From Aphanomyces cochlioides (taxonomy: Eukaryota > Oomycota > Saprolegniomycetes > Saprolegniales > Verrucalvaceae): a stretch of 64,000 nucleotides of DNA. The notes under the pieces were generated by a model. The model did no database searches and was not told the origin of the DNA. It was given only the letters and a program-made list of their open reading frames with translations. The stretch covers positions 186,001 through 250,000 of the forward strand of contig JAHQRK010000020.1 in the NCBI GenBank assembly GCA_019828595.1, read 5' to 3'. The translations under genes and the position numbers were made by a program. This document shows, one piece after another, positions 51,030 to 59,505 of the stretch (its first letter is position 1; every line of letters begins with the position of its first letter).

Positions 51030-54000
51030 CTAAGCAAATGAAACTTTTCTTGTAAACTTCAATCTCTTGCTTACCTTTTGTGTCTTAGTGTTAATGTCGA
51101 TTGAACAACATTCGCTTAGATCAAATTCCATTGATTCACCATTATACATCTTCACATACTTTTCGAGAGGATTTTCTTTAAGAAGCTTTCCAGGAATACC
51201 CTTCATACGAATATGATGTCCCTCAACATCATTACCATCGCAAGATAGCACATTCACATAGCTTTTTTTTCCTAAGAATATTGACTCCTTAGCATAAACC
51301 TCTCCTTTTGAACCTTCAAGACTAAAATCTGTATGAAATTGCCCCATTTGCTTTCCAATTAGTTCTCTTCCATATTTTTCTTTAAAAGCGATTGCCAATT
51401 TTGGAACCCCATCACGATCAATCATCATCGAATCTGTATCCTGATACCAAATGTTAGCTTTAATATCTTCTGCAAGACACATAACTTCATTCATAATATG
51501 TTTTGAAGAATCGAGTATCTGAACTCCAAGATGAGCTGGTGAATAATGTTCATAGAGATATTTGTGTTCTTCAAATAATGCCAAATCATCAGTAATTGGC
51601 GTTCTTGAAATCATTTTATGAATCTTTCGTTTTGTTCGCTCTTTAATCTCGTCAGATCCTTTGACAAGTATCTTCTCTTTTACAATTGGTTTTTGAATTA
51701 GCTTTCCGTAAGCGCTATTGAGGAGCAATTTGATTCCTTCTTGTAGAGGATTGCCTTCTTTTTTCAACTTAAGTCGTTCGTTGAATAATTCTTTTACTGC
51801 TTCTACTATCTTTGGATTAAAACCTTCATCCCAATAACAACCTTCAATTACCGTATATGTAGCATTTTGAAATTTTACAATATCTTCAAGAGCTTGCTTT
51901 CCAATAACCATTGTTTGTCCTATGATATCATTTGTAAAACCACGTGATCCATCTTGTTGAATACTTAAAAGTGGAAAACTTTGATGTTTTCCGATAGAGT
52001 TAAATCTAACTCGAGCAATGTAATAATCAGCATTATTCGGAATTGTATCCTTAAAGAATTTTGCTTTACCTTTTACATAACCGCTTAATATTGATTGTCC
52101 TGATGGATATAGTGAAACAGCATCAAAATCCGATAATTGATGTTTAATGTGATACTTCTTATTATCTCGAGTCATAACTCGTCCTCCAACAATAGCTTGT
52201 CTGATAAATCCCAGAACGATTCCATTTTGTTCATAGCAACCATCAAAGCAACCTTGATTATGTTGAATTGCATAAGCAATTGATGGCATAGACATAAATC
52301 GATATACATCAATGTTGAAACGATTAATAAACATCATTCTGAAAGCTTCAAAACAAGTGTGAAGAACATCAACATCGCGATTACAATAATGTATAGCATA
52401 CTTCTGGATATCGATTTGGTCTTCAATTACTGCACCGATCTTGTTTGCGTTGGCAATCATAGCTCCTTTGTCTTCAAATCCATTGAGATAGCTAAGCTTC
52501 CACATTGACTTGAAGTTGTTTTCATTTATGAAGTCATGAGGAAATGATTCTTTTTCTAAGTTAAGATCTTTGCTTGCATCCTTGAACATCTTTGGAAGAT
52601 TTGCAAGTTTGCTATTAATAAAACTCATTGAGCATTTGACTACAAGTTCAGAGCTTTTATAAAAGCAATGAGCTTGCTTTAGTCGAGTTCCGCATTCTAT
52701 CATATTGCTCTTTTGAGAAAAGCTTGTTACGTGTTTCATTAGAAAACGCAAATCGAATCCAGCATTGTGAGCCCAAAGTAAATTATGACTCTTTTCGGGA
52801 ATTGACTCTAGAAATCGTTGAGCACAGTCAAACCCATAAAAGTTTTGTGTTTCGCCTGTTGAATACAGCTTTCTAAATTTATACTTTAGGATCTTGAAAG
52901 ATATGCAGTAGGCAACGTGCTCGTTATCATTATTTACTAATGTTTCAAAATCGAAATAGATAACATTAAAGTTGATTATTTCTTCATATTGTTTAGTGTA
53001 TTTATTAATTACTTGATTGAAAGGCGATTGACCAAATTTCATTGTACCATCAACACGTCCAATTTCTTTGAATGTATTCTCATCAAAGTCTTCTTCATAT
53101 AATGAATCAACTTTTTGATACTCATTGTTAAGTAGTTTAGGAACATTACTTTGAGTAATAGGAATAAGTAATTTATCTCTGTTGTGATATAAATGTGAAA
53201 TGACTTCAAAACTGTCAAGAAACTTGATTCGTTTTGAATTATAACTAACTCGTCCGTGATGAAGTATAAATTCAGTCGATCCTTCTATTTTTACAATTTC
53301 TGGATTATTAAGAGCTGTTAGAGTGATTTTAGTTTCTTTAATAGCAAATACGTGTTTTGGCGTTACTCCAAGACGAATTACATTGTTACTATGAGGTCCA
53401 TAATTATTAATATTATAACTTTTAACTCCATTATTGTTTTTATAGGTTTTTACTTCCAATCTTAACTTAAACTTTTCTGCTATTTTTTTAAACAAATTAG
53501 TTGTAATACCTGAATGAAACATTAGTTGCTTAATTTTATTAACAATGACTTTTGAAACTCCTCCTTGCTCAAGAGCATATAGAAAGCATGGAATTTCTGA
53601 TTCTTTTGGAAGACCATTTGGTGATTCAGGATATACTTGAAATTGGTCAAGTAAATAATCTGCTTTTGTTAAATAACGGAAAAAGTTTTTGCGAGATGAT
53701 CTGGATTGCTTTGGATCTTCAATCCATTCTAACGTTATCATTGTTGTTGGAAGAATGTTAAGATCAACATCAGCTCCGGATGTGTATTCATTATTTTCAG
53801 TTATATAAAGATTTTCAATATTTACTTGATTAGAATTCAAATGATACGTTCGAAGAGTTGATCCATCTATATCCAGAAAATGAACTAATAAGTTTTTGTC
53901 GGCAGGAGCAATGATGTTTGGACGAATTCGCTTAAATTGTTCAAGAAGCAAAGTTGTTGTTTGATAACTGTTAACCTTCTTTAATGCTTTGAAATCACTT

Positions 54001-54203
54001 AATTGTGATTTAGCTTTATACATCTTAAAGACTGATGCAATTTTAGTCTGAGAGTCAGCTTTACGTTGTGGTTGATTTAGGATTTCTTGGATCTTGGATA
54101 TTTTCATATCCCATCTAACGGGGAGACCAAGTGATTTAGCCTGTTGATAGACTACTGACTTGGCTCTAGTTGCTTTAATTGCATTATTAGCTTTTGAAGA
54201 CAT
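51030..54203 (-). CDS. protein-primed family B DNA polymerase
   Basis: A 1057-residue protein. The first 50 residues hold a short SAP-like helix pair (AKSLGLPVRWDMKISKIQEI). The exonuclease motifs are YFDFETLV (about 418), AHNAGFDLRF (about 478) and YCNRDVDVL (about 605). The polymerase motifs are DFDAVSLYPS (about 691), LLNSAYGK (about 828) and YQDTDSM (about 919). The gap between exo III and motif A and the presence of the TPR-like regions fit protein-primed PolBs of Polintons. It replicates the linear element from terminal-protein-primed ends. It is uninterrupted, and the second element at 59506-62679 encodes the identical protein. Confidence 0.97.
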   Translation of the reverse strand: MSSKANNAIKATRAKSVVYQQAKSLGLPVRWDMKISKIQEILNQPQRKADSQTKIASVFKMYKAKSQLSDFKALKKVNSYQTTTLLLEQFKRIRPNIIAPADKNLLVHFLDIDGSTLRTYHLNSNQVNIENLYITENNEYTSGADVDLNILPTTMITLEWIEDPKQSRSSRKNFFRYLTKADYLLDQFQVYPESPNGLPKESEIPCFLYALEQGGVSKVIVNKIKQLMFHSGITTNLFKKIAEKFKLRLEVKTYKNNNGVKSYNINNYGPHSNNVIRLGVTPKHVFAIKETKITLTALNNPEIVKIEGSTEFILHHGRVSYNSKRIKFLDSFEVISHLYHNRDKLLIPITQSNVPKLLNNEYQKVDSLYEEDFDENTFKEIGRVDGTMKFGQSPFNQVINKYTKQYEEIINFNVIYFDFETLVNNDNEHVAYCISFKILKYKFRKLYSTGETQNFYGFDCAQRFLESIPEKSHNLLWAHNAGFDLRFLMKHVTSFSQKSNMIECGTRLKQAHCFYKSSELVVKCSMSFINSKLANLPKMFKDASKDLNLEKESFPHDFINENNFKSMWKLSYLNGFEDKGAMIANANKIGAVIEDQIDIQKYAIHYCNRDVDVLHTCFEAFRMMFINRFNIDVYRFMSMPSIAYAIQHNQGCFDGCYEQNGIVLGFIRQAIVGGRVMTRDNKKYHIKHQLSDFDAVSLYPSGQSILSGYVKGKAKFFKDTIPNNADYYIARVRFNSIGKHQSFPLLSIQQDGSRGFTNDIIGQTMVIGKQALEDIVKFQNATYTVIEGCYWDEGFNPKIVEAVKELFNERLKLKKEGNPLQEGIKLLLNSAYGKLIQKPIVKEKILVKGSDEIKERTKRKIHKMISRTPITDDLALFEEHKYLYEHYSPAHLGVQILDSSKHIMNEVMCLAEDIKANIWYQDTDSMMIDRDGVPKLAIAFKEKYGRELIGKQMGQFHTDFSLEGSKGEVYAKESIFLGKKSYVNVLSCDGNDVEGHHIRMKGIPGKLLKENPLEKYVKMYNGESMEFDLSECCSIDINTKTQKVSKRLKFTRKVSFA

Positions 54204-54320
54204 AATTTTTCAGATCTATATAATTACAATTTTTCTTTCAAGATCAAATTGTTTTTCTTGAAGATGTATATGAGTTGGAATAAAAAAAATATAGCTTAGA
54301 AAATATCAAAATTCTGTGTC

Positions 54321-54476
54321 TTAAACATTGATTTGTCTTAACAAATTAACTTCTCTTTTGTAGTGATTTCTAGCATTAATTCGATCCAAGATGCGTTGTT
54401 GATGTTTGTAGTAATAATCGTGATTCACCTGAACTCTTGGTTTTTTGTCTTCGGGTGATTTCTTTGGTGGAGCCAT
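54321..54476 (-). CDS. 51-residue basic protein upstream of PolB
   Basis: Reads MAPPKKSPEDKKPRVQVNHD and then YYYKHQQRILDRINARNHYK to the stop TAA. It is strongly basic and Tyr-rich, begins close to the inner end of the terminal repeat, and is encoded in both elements. A small Tyr-bearing DNA-binding protein beside PolB could take part in initiating replication, but this is only a guess. Confidence 0.55.
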   Translation of the reverse strand: MAPPKKSPEDKKPRVQVNHDYYYKHQQRILDRINARNHYKREVNLLRQINV

Positions 54477-54493
54477 TTGTGATTATTTGTTGT

Positions 54494-54773
54494 ATTATAT
54501 TATAAATAATTATTGTTCAAGATCAAATGAATTTTAAAATTTTCTGTATGAAGGTCAAGATTATGCTGGTGATGCAAAATGCTTTGAGTGGTGATCATTT
54601 TGCCTTTGGACACTTCCACAAGTGTTAATTGTGTTTTTTGCTCGAGGGTGTCTCTAGCGTATGGTTGTGGAAATGGGTGAGAATCCATTCTTAGCTAATG
54701 GATGATGCCTTACTAATGCTTCTCGTCATGAGAATTTTGAAGTGGCCACGATATACCTTTAACAGCTATTACT
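54494..54773. repeat. Polinton A right terminal inverted repeat
   Basis: Reverse complement of 37543-37822 over its whole 280 bases, as far as I can read. Outer tip ...CAGCTATTACT. It also contains the minus-strand copy of the 62-codon ORF (54500-54688). Confidence 0.95.
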
Positions 54774-55302
54774 GACACTAACAATGTAGTTAGCCTTATT
54801 CTCATGAAGAGTTGTTGCTCTATGAGATCTCGTCCACACTGGAAAAAGTCTCAATAACGTAGATATCGCTGGAGACTGAAGGTCAGAGGGTCACTCGAAT
54901 AAAGAGCCACCCTTGGCAGAACAAACAGTTCTGTGTACATCTATAAGATCGATTGGTACCCTCTGTCTTTCAAAGCACTCTTGAGTTAGTGAGGCTGGCT
55001 GATATTAGAAAAGTCTCTAGGTAGTGGTAGGATGGCCACCTCTTGAACCGACTAAGAGTTACTTTTCTCATCCAGGGGCATGACAAGGGCTTTAAAACCA
55101 TGGGGCTTGTTAAGCGTCGTCTCATCTCTGTGTCCAACTCGAGATGGCGTCATGGACAGCGTCGGAGATTACCTTGCGGTGAAATATGTGCAAAGTGGGG
55201 CCCGACTGTACGACACTCCAGCCCCATCGTCCAATTGGTTGACTGTTATGAAAATTTGTATAAAAATATTGAAATCACTGGCAATGGACCATGAGATAGT
55301 GC

Positions 55303-55328
55303 ACCAAATGACCTTCAGGTCATTTGGT
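55303..55328. promoter_or_regulatory. 26-bp perfect palindrome upstream of GH17 (right copy)
   Basis: Same palindrome as at 36988-37013, about 110 bases upstream of the intact GH17 start. The two copies are identical because of the inverted duplication. Confidence 0.6.
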
Positions 55329-55437
55329 ACCAGTACTCAGCGTCAGGACAACTCCAGATCCATCTGTACTGCATTTAACATAACTCGTCAGTCTTAAGCA
55401 TATTCCAATTACTTCCAACAAATCCTACCTATCGGAC

Positions 55438-56703
55438 ATGCCACAACATCTCATTTCCAAATTGCCTCCGCGTCCATCAGCAGTCAGCCAACTACAAGTC
55501 ATGCAAGTTGTTCACTTTGCTTTCGCTGCTCTCATCTCGCTTTACACGGTGGGTGCCCAGAAGACACCATCGCCTGCCCTTGGTAAGAAGAACTGCCGAG
55601 TACTCGTCACCATTCCTCACGGATCCTTAGGAGCTTGCTACTCGCCATTCCACTTGGCAGAATATCCCCTGTCCGGCCCCGGATCTGCCGACGCAGTTCC
55701 CACTGGCATCGAAGCCGACTTTGCTCAAATGGCCAAACTCAAGTTTACGCAAGTCCGCACCTACTACTCCAGCTATTTCGGACATGATATCGCGCCCCTC
55801 GCTGCCAAACATGGACTCCAACTTCACCTCGGCGTCTACATGACGGACGAACTGTGGTACCACAACCAAGTCGACTCGGCCGTGAAAGCACACCCAAAGA
55901 CCATCAAGGCCATTCTCGTCGGCAATGAAAACGTCGCTCCCTACGGACGATACTCTGCGGATGACATTGTCGCCAAGATGAAAGTCATCCGGGATCGCAT
56001 CAAGAACGAGACGGGACTGAGTGTCCCCGTGGGAACCGTCCAGCGGGTCGCAGAATGGCTCCTGGACGATCCCAAGATCAAGAACTTGGCCGCCAACTCG
56101 GACATTATCGGCGTCAATCTGTATCCATTCTTCGACAACAGCTTTGATCCGACCAAGCCAGCCGCCGTCCTCGACACCGTCTGGTCCATCTTGACGCAAC
56201 GATATCCACTGTTGAAACTGCGTATCATGGAGACTGGATGGCCAATCGGAGGCTCGCCTCCCTCCTTCGCTCCAAAGAACGTTCCCAATCTGGCCAACGC
56301 CAAATTGCACTACAAGACGTTCCTCGCGTGGATGGCATCCAAGGGTCGCCAAGGAGACTTTTGGTACAACATATACGATTCGCGACCGGATGAGAAACTT
56401 CCCGCGGATGTCGAGTACCATTTTGGTCTCCTCACCCACAAGCGCGATGTGAAGGGAGTTCTCAAGCTGGACACCAGTGTCCAAAACGACGACACTCTCG
56501 ACCGTCAATTCAATGGTCCAAGTGTGTTGTTGGTCAACTCGACACTGAATCTCACCATTGAAACCAACCTGTCCGTGGCCTCCGAGACAATCGTGTTTCC
56601 TCCATCGTCTCGTGCGTCTGACGGAGACAATTCAGCAACTCCATCGATGAATCAAGCATACGACGACGACGAAATCTTGAGTCCATCGTCTGAACAATTC
56701 TAG
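55438..56703 (+). CDS. GH17 glucan endo-1,3-beta-glucosidase, secreted
   Basis: A 421-residue protein, intact. The signal peptide is in the first 40 residues, and the Met at 55501 (MQVVHFAFAALISLYTVGA) is a better start than the Met at 55438. The GH17 barrel follows: TIPHGSLGACYSPFHLAEYP, FTQVRTYYSSYFGHDIAP, ILVGNENVAPYG (acid/base Glu), VPVGTVQRVAEWL, IIGVNLYPFFD, LRIMETGWPIGGSP (nucleophile Glu) and KGRQGDFWYNIYDSRPDEKL. The C-terminal tail has several N-glycosylation-type NST/NLT sites and an acidic end. It would hydrolyse beta-1,3-glucans of the oomycete or host wall. It is read away from the Polinton, 665 bases from its end. The inverted copy on the other side has lost its frame. Confidence 0.93.
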   Translation: MPQHLISKLPPRPSAVSQLQVMQVVHFAFAALISLYTVGAQKTPSPALGKKNCRVLVTIPHGSLGACYSPFHLAEYPLSGPGSADAVPTGIEADFAQMAKLKFTQVRTYYSSYFGHDIAPLAAKHGLQLHLGVYMTDELWYHNQVDSAVKAHPKTIKAILVGNENVAPYGRYSADDIVAKMKVIRDRIKNETGLSVPVGTVQRVAEWLLDDPKIKNLAANSDIIGVNLYPFFDNSFDPTKPAAVLDTVWSILTQRYPLLKLRIMETGWPIGGSPPSFAPKNVPNLANAKLHYKTFLAWMASKGRQGDFWYNIYDSRPDEKLPADVEYHFGLLTHKRDVKGVLKLDTSVQNDDTLDRQFNGPSVLLVNSTLNLTIETNLSVASETIVFPPSSRASDGDNSATPSMNQAYDDDEILSPSSEQF

Positions 56704-56762
56704 TCTTGTCTGTGTGATCGCTTAGCTTAGACGTAAACTTGTCAATGTACTTGCATGTGATG

Positions 56763-57234
56763 TAACCTTAATCGTCCTTGCGTTCAGTGCTTTCATGGCA
56801 AGCCGTGAAATTCCGCCAAGCTCCAAATTACCTCCAACTTCTAGCTGTCCCCTGGATGTCGGCTCGCGTCCTTAATCGATCTAAAGCTATCTAGCTTCAT
56901 GGTAAGCCCGTCAGAAATGCTCAGCCTTGATCGGCCTGTTGCTGTTGTTGGGCAGCTCGGCTTGGCCAACCGCGACTCCCTCGGTGAAGCCAGCGACTGC
57001 CCCAACGACGGCATCAACGACGAAAGCTTGAAGTACGAACGAAAAACAGTACCTGCAACCAAGACAGCCTCAACGACTTCTCGCCAACCACTGCGGCCCC
57101 AACTTCAGCCCCGGCTGCAAAGCAAAGTCCCAAGACAAGTTCAGTGACAACACAAACGCCGATGACAACAAAGACATCATCCACATCAGTGCTCAACATA
57201 AATGAGATTACGAGTCTATCTATCAACTCTTAAG
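56763..57234 (+). pseudogene. remnant of a Thr/Pro-rich secreted protein
   Basis: In the plus frames one finds a hydrophobic leader-like stretch (LIGLLLLLGSSAWP near 56935) and, in another frame from about 57065 to the stop near 57230, DFSPTTAAPTSAPAAKQ, TTQTPMTTKTSSTSV and NEITSLSINS. These resemble the signal peptide and the Thr/Ser/Pro tail of a surface protein whose middle is gone. No domain can be named. Confidence 0.35.
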
Positions 57235-58491
57235 CTATACAAGGCATCGCGCAACTCGGGCACTCTTCCAACCAGTCGAGGTGACTTTGAGGTCGTAATT
57301 GTTCAAGGATTCTGGGACTTTTTGCGGCGCTGCGGGGTCAACCCGTTGGTGGTTGTGTGGGTGATATGCATCGTAACCACTGCTACCACCGTCGCTTCTC
57401 ATGGACGTGGATTCCTCTGAGGACAAGCAATGCACGCCGAGTTTGAAATCGTCCGGATTGCCGAGCGAGCACTTGTTGCATACATGCGCTTGGGCATCAA
57501 AGCCTCTGTTCTTGACATTCCAGAGTTGAATGCATCGACGGCAGACGACTTGACCACACTTGAGGCAATTGATCTTCTTACTGAGCATGCCAAAGTATCG
57601 AGAACAGAGATAGCACTTGCTGGCAGCTCTTGTCGGCACGAGCTCGTTGTTGTTGAGGAATGGCGTCTTGCTGAGGCGGTTCTCGCGCAGGTATCGATTG
57701 ATTTCTTCAATGTTGCGGCATCTTTTCTTGAGTGAGATGTCGACGATCCACTTGGCATAGTCGCCGACAGAGCCTTTCACGTCCGTGTGCGCAATGTAGT
57801 CAATGTGAAGGTAGCCTGGCCGATCGGACTCGGAAAAGATATGCCCCGTGATGTGATGCGTCATGCGCACAAAACCGAGCTCGCTTTGGAGGTCAGGGCA
57901 GCACGCCAGCTCGATGGATTTGTTGCAGCGGACCCAGACGCGCTTGCCTTTAAACGTGAAGGCGTGGCGGACGTCAAGGAGGCACGCATCTCGTCGCATG
58001 GCGAGCTTTTCCACCGCGGGCTTGAACGCCCACCAGCAGACACCGATCATTTCTTGGGGATCTTCCGTCGCTGGCACAATCGAGTACAATGTGATTTGGT
58101 CCGTCATGAGATGGCCAAACCGGCGGACGTATTCTTTCGCTTGCTCAGTCGTTTGAGATCGGAAGAGGTCAACGACTTCGTCCATCGAGCCTGGGACTTC
58201 GATCGATGAAAAGTAGAGCGTCGAGCCGGATGCGCCGTGGACCGAATTGGGATCTGTGCCTTTGTAGATCTTCATGTCATGCTCGTCCGAATCGAGCACC
58301 CATTCAATGGGCCCACCGTGGAGCTGTGTCTTCTCGGCCTAGTCATCGTGTAAACAATTGAAAAGCAGGGATTGTTGCGTGCATACCACTTCAAAGGCGG
58401 CGGCGATGCCTTGCTGTTTGAGCTGCTCCTTCTCATCGCGTTTCAGCGGCGGGCAAAAGAAATAGTTGGGAGGAAGTGGCTTGTTGCTCAT
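57235..58491 (-). CDS. START domain-FYVE-like zinc finger protein
   Basis: Exon 1 is 58491-58387 and exon 2 is 58338-57235, with a 48-base GT-AG intron joining AFEV to AEKTQLH; together 402 residues. After the leader MSNKPLPPNYFFCPPLKRDE comes a START-like lipid-binding region (YFSSIEVPGSMDEVVDLF, LYSIVPATEDP, IGVCWWAF, HITGHIFSESDRPGYLHIDY). Then a FYVE-type double zinc site (CYLCSRYFGM, CLKCGQVVCRRCIQLW, CNKC) without the full RHHCR signature. The C terminus is low-complexity. START-FYVE proteins are a large family in oomycetes; they likely link lipid transfer to endosomal membranes. The gene converges toward the GH17 copy. Confidence 0.85.
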
Positions 58492-58935
58492 CCTGTGCCA
58501 ATTTGACAATGGCCACCGTGGCGCGTCCTCGCAACCATGCGAGAGATGCGGATTGTTCATCAAGACAGACACGCATCCCACGCAAACATGGATTCTCGAT
58601 CGTACTGTAACATATCAACCTCTTGCAACTTCTAACCAGATCGACTATCCACCGCGTTGTCTTCGTCTTGACAGCATTCATGGACCAAGGTCAAGCTCTA
58701 GTTGCTGGGAGCTCTCGTTATCTGTGGAGTAGACAGCATGGCTGCTGTGCTTTGCACGGTCTGTGTCCCGTGGATGCTAAAATTTCAGCTTGGCAAGTAC
58801 ACACCGACAGGCATTGTGGTAATAATTGGTGGTCGATAACTTGGACAGTCGATCGCAAAGACCAGTGGGATTGCGATCTTCGTCACCAGCATATTAGTCA
58901 CGACGACAGACGCGGCGGGAGCAAACTTCCACTGC
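58492..58935. other. intergenic, no supported gene
   Basis: Contains the START-FYVE promoter and nothing else I can recognise. The last six bases before the second Polinton are CACTGC. Confidence 0.4.
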
Positions 58936-59215
58936 AGTAATAGCTGTTAAAGGTATATCGTGGCCACTTCAAAATTCTCATGACGAGAAGCATTAGTAAG
59001 GCATCATCCATTAGCTAAGAATGGATTCTCACCCATTTCCACAACCATACGCTAGAGACACCCTCGAGCAAAAAACACAATTAACACTTGTGGAAGTGTC
59101 CAAAGGCAAAATGATCACCACTCAAAGCATTTTGCATCACCAGCATAATCTTGACCTTCATACAGAAAATTTTAAAATTCATTTGATCTTGAACAATAAT
59201 TATTTATAATATAAT
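58936..59215. repeat. Polinton B terminal inverted repeat
   Basis: Identical to the 280-bp repeat of element A, as far as I can read. Its partner is outside the window. It contains the third copy of the 62-codon ORF (59021-59209). Confidence 0.95.
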
Positions 59216-59232
59216 ACAACAAATAATCACAA

Positions 59233-59388
59233 ATGGCTCCACCAAAGAAATCACCCGAAGACAAAAAACCAAGAGTTCAGGTGAATCACGATTATTACTA
59301 CAAACATCAACAACGCATCTTGGATCGAATTAATGCTAGAAATCACTACAAAAGAGAAGTTAATTTGTTAAGACAAATCAATGTTTAA
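59233..59388 (+). CDS. 51-residue basic protein upstream of PolB (copy B)
   Basis: Same protein as at 54321-54476, starting MAPPKKSPEDKKPR. It lies just inside the terminal repeat and 117 bases before PolB. Confidence 0.55.
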   Translation: MAPPKKSPEDKKPRVQVNHDYYYKHQQRILDRINARNHYKREVNLLRQINV

Positions 59389-59505
59389 GACACAGAATTT
59401 TGATATTTTCTAAGCTATATTTTTTTTATTCCAACTCATATACATCTTCAAGAAAAACAATTTGATCTTGAAAGAAAAATTGTAATTATATAGATCTGAA
59501 AAATT

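Larger units (their letters stand above)
37543..54773. mobile_element. Polinton/Maverick element, copy A (complete, 17,231 bp)
   Basis: It has terminal inverted repeats of 280 bases beginning AGTAATAGCTG, protein-primed PolB, retroviral-type integrase with chromodomain, adenain-like protease, packaging ATPase, major capsid protein and penton-like protein. This full set is what Polintons thought able to make virions carry. Coding is dense on both strands and the sequence is AT-rich except for the Crinkler-like gene at the left end. The bases just outside are AGTGTC on the left and GACACT on the right. These are reverse complements of each other, part of the flanking inverted repeat, and not a 6-bp target duplication. 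Confidence 0.93.
54774..56728. repeat. right arm of the inverted repeat flanking the Polinton
   Basis: Reverse complement of 35587-37542 with one base less. It has no retrotransposon in it, and on its outer side it continues to about 56762 as the pre-insertion form of the gypsy target. After that the sequence differs from the left side. Confidence 0.95.

Noticed and set aside
37537..54779. AGTGTC and GACACT as a 6-bp target-site duplication of Polinton A
   Set aside because: They are reverse complements, not direct repeats, and are simply the first bases of the large inverted repeat.
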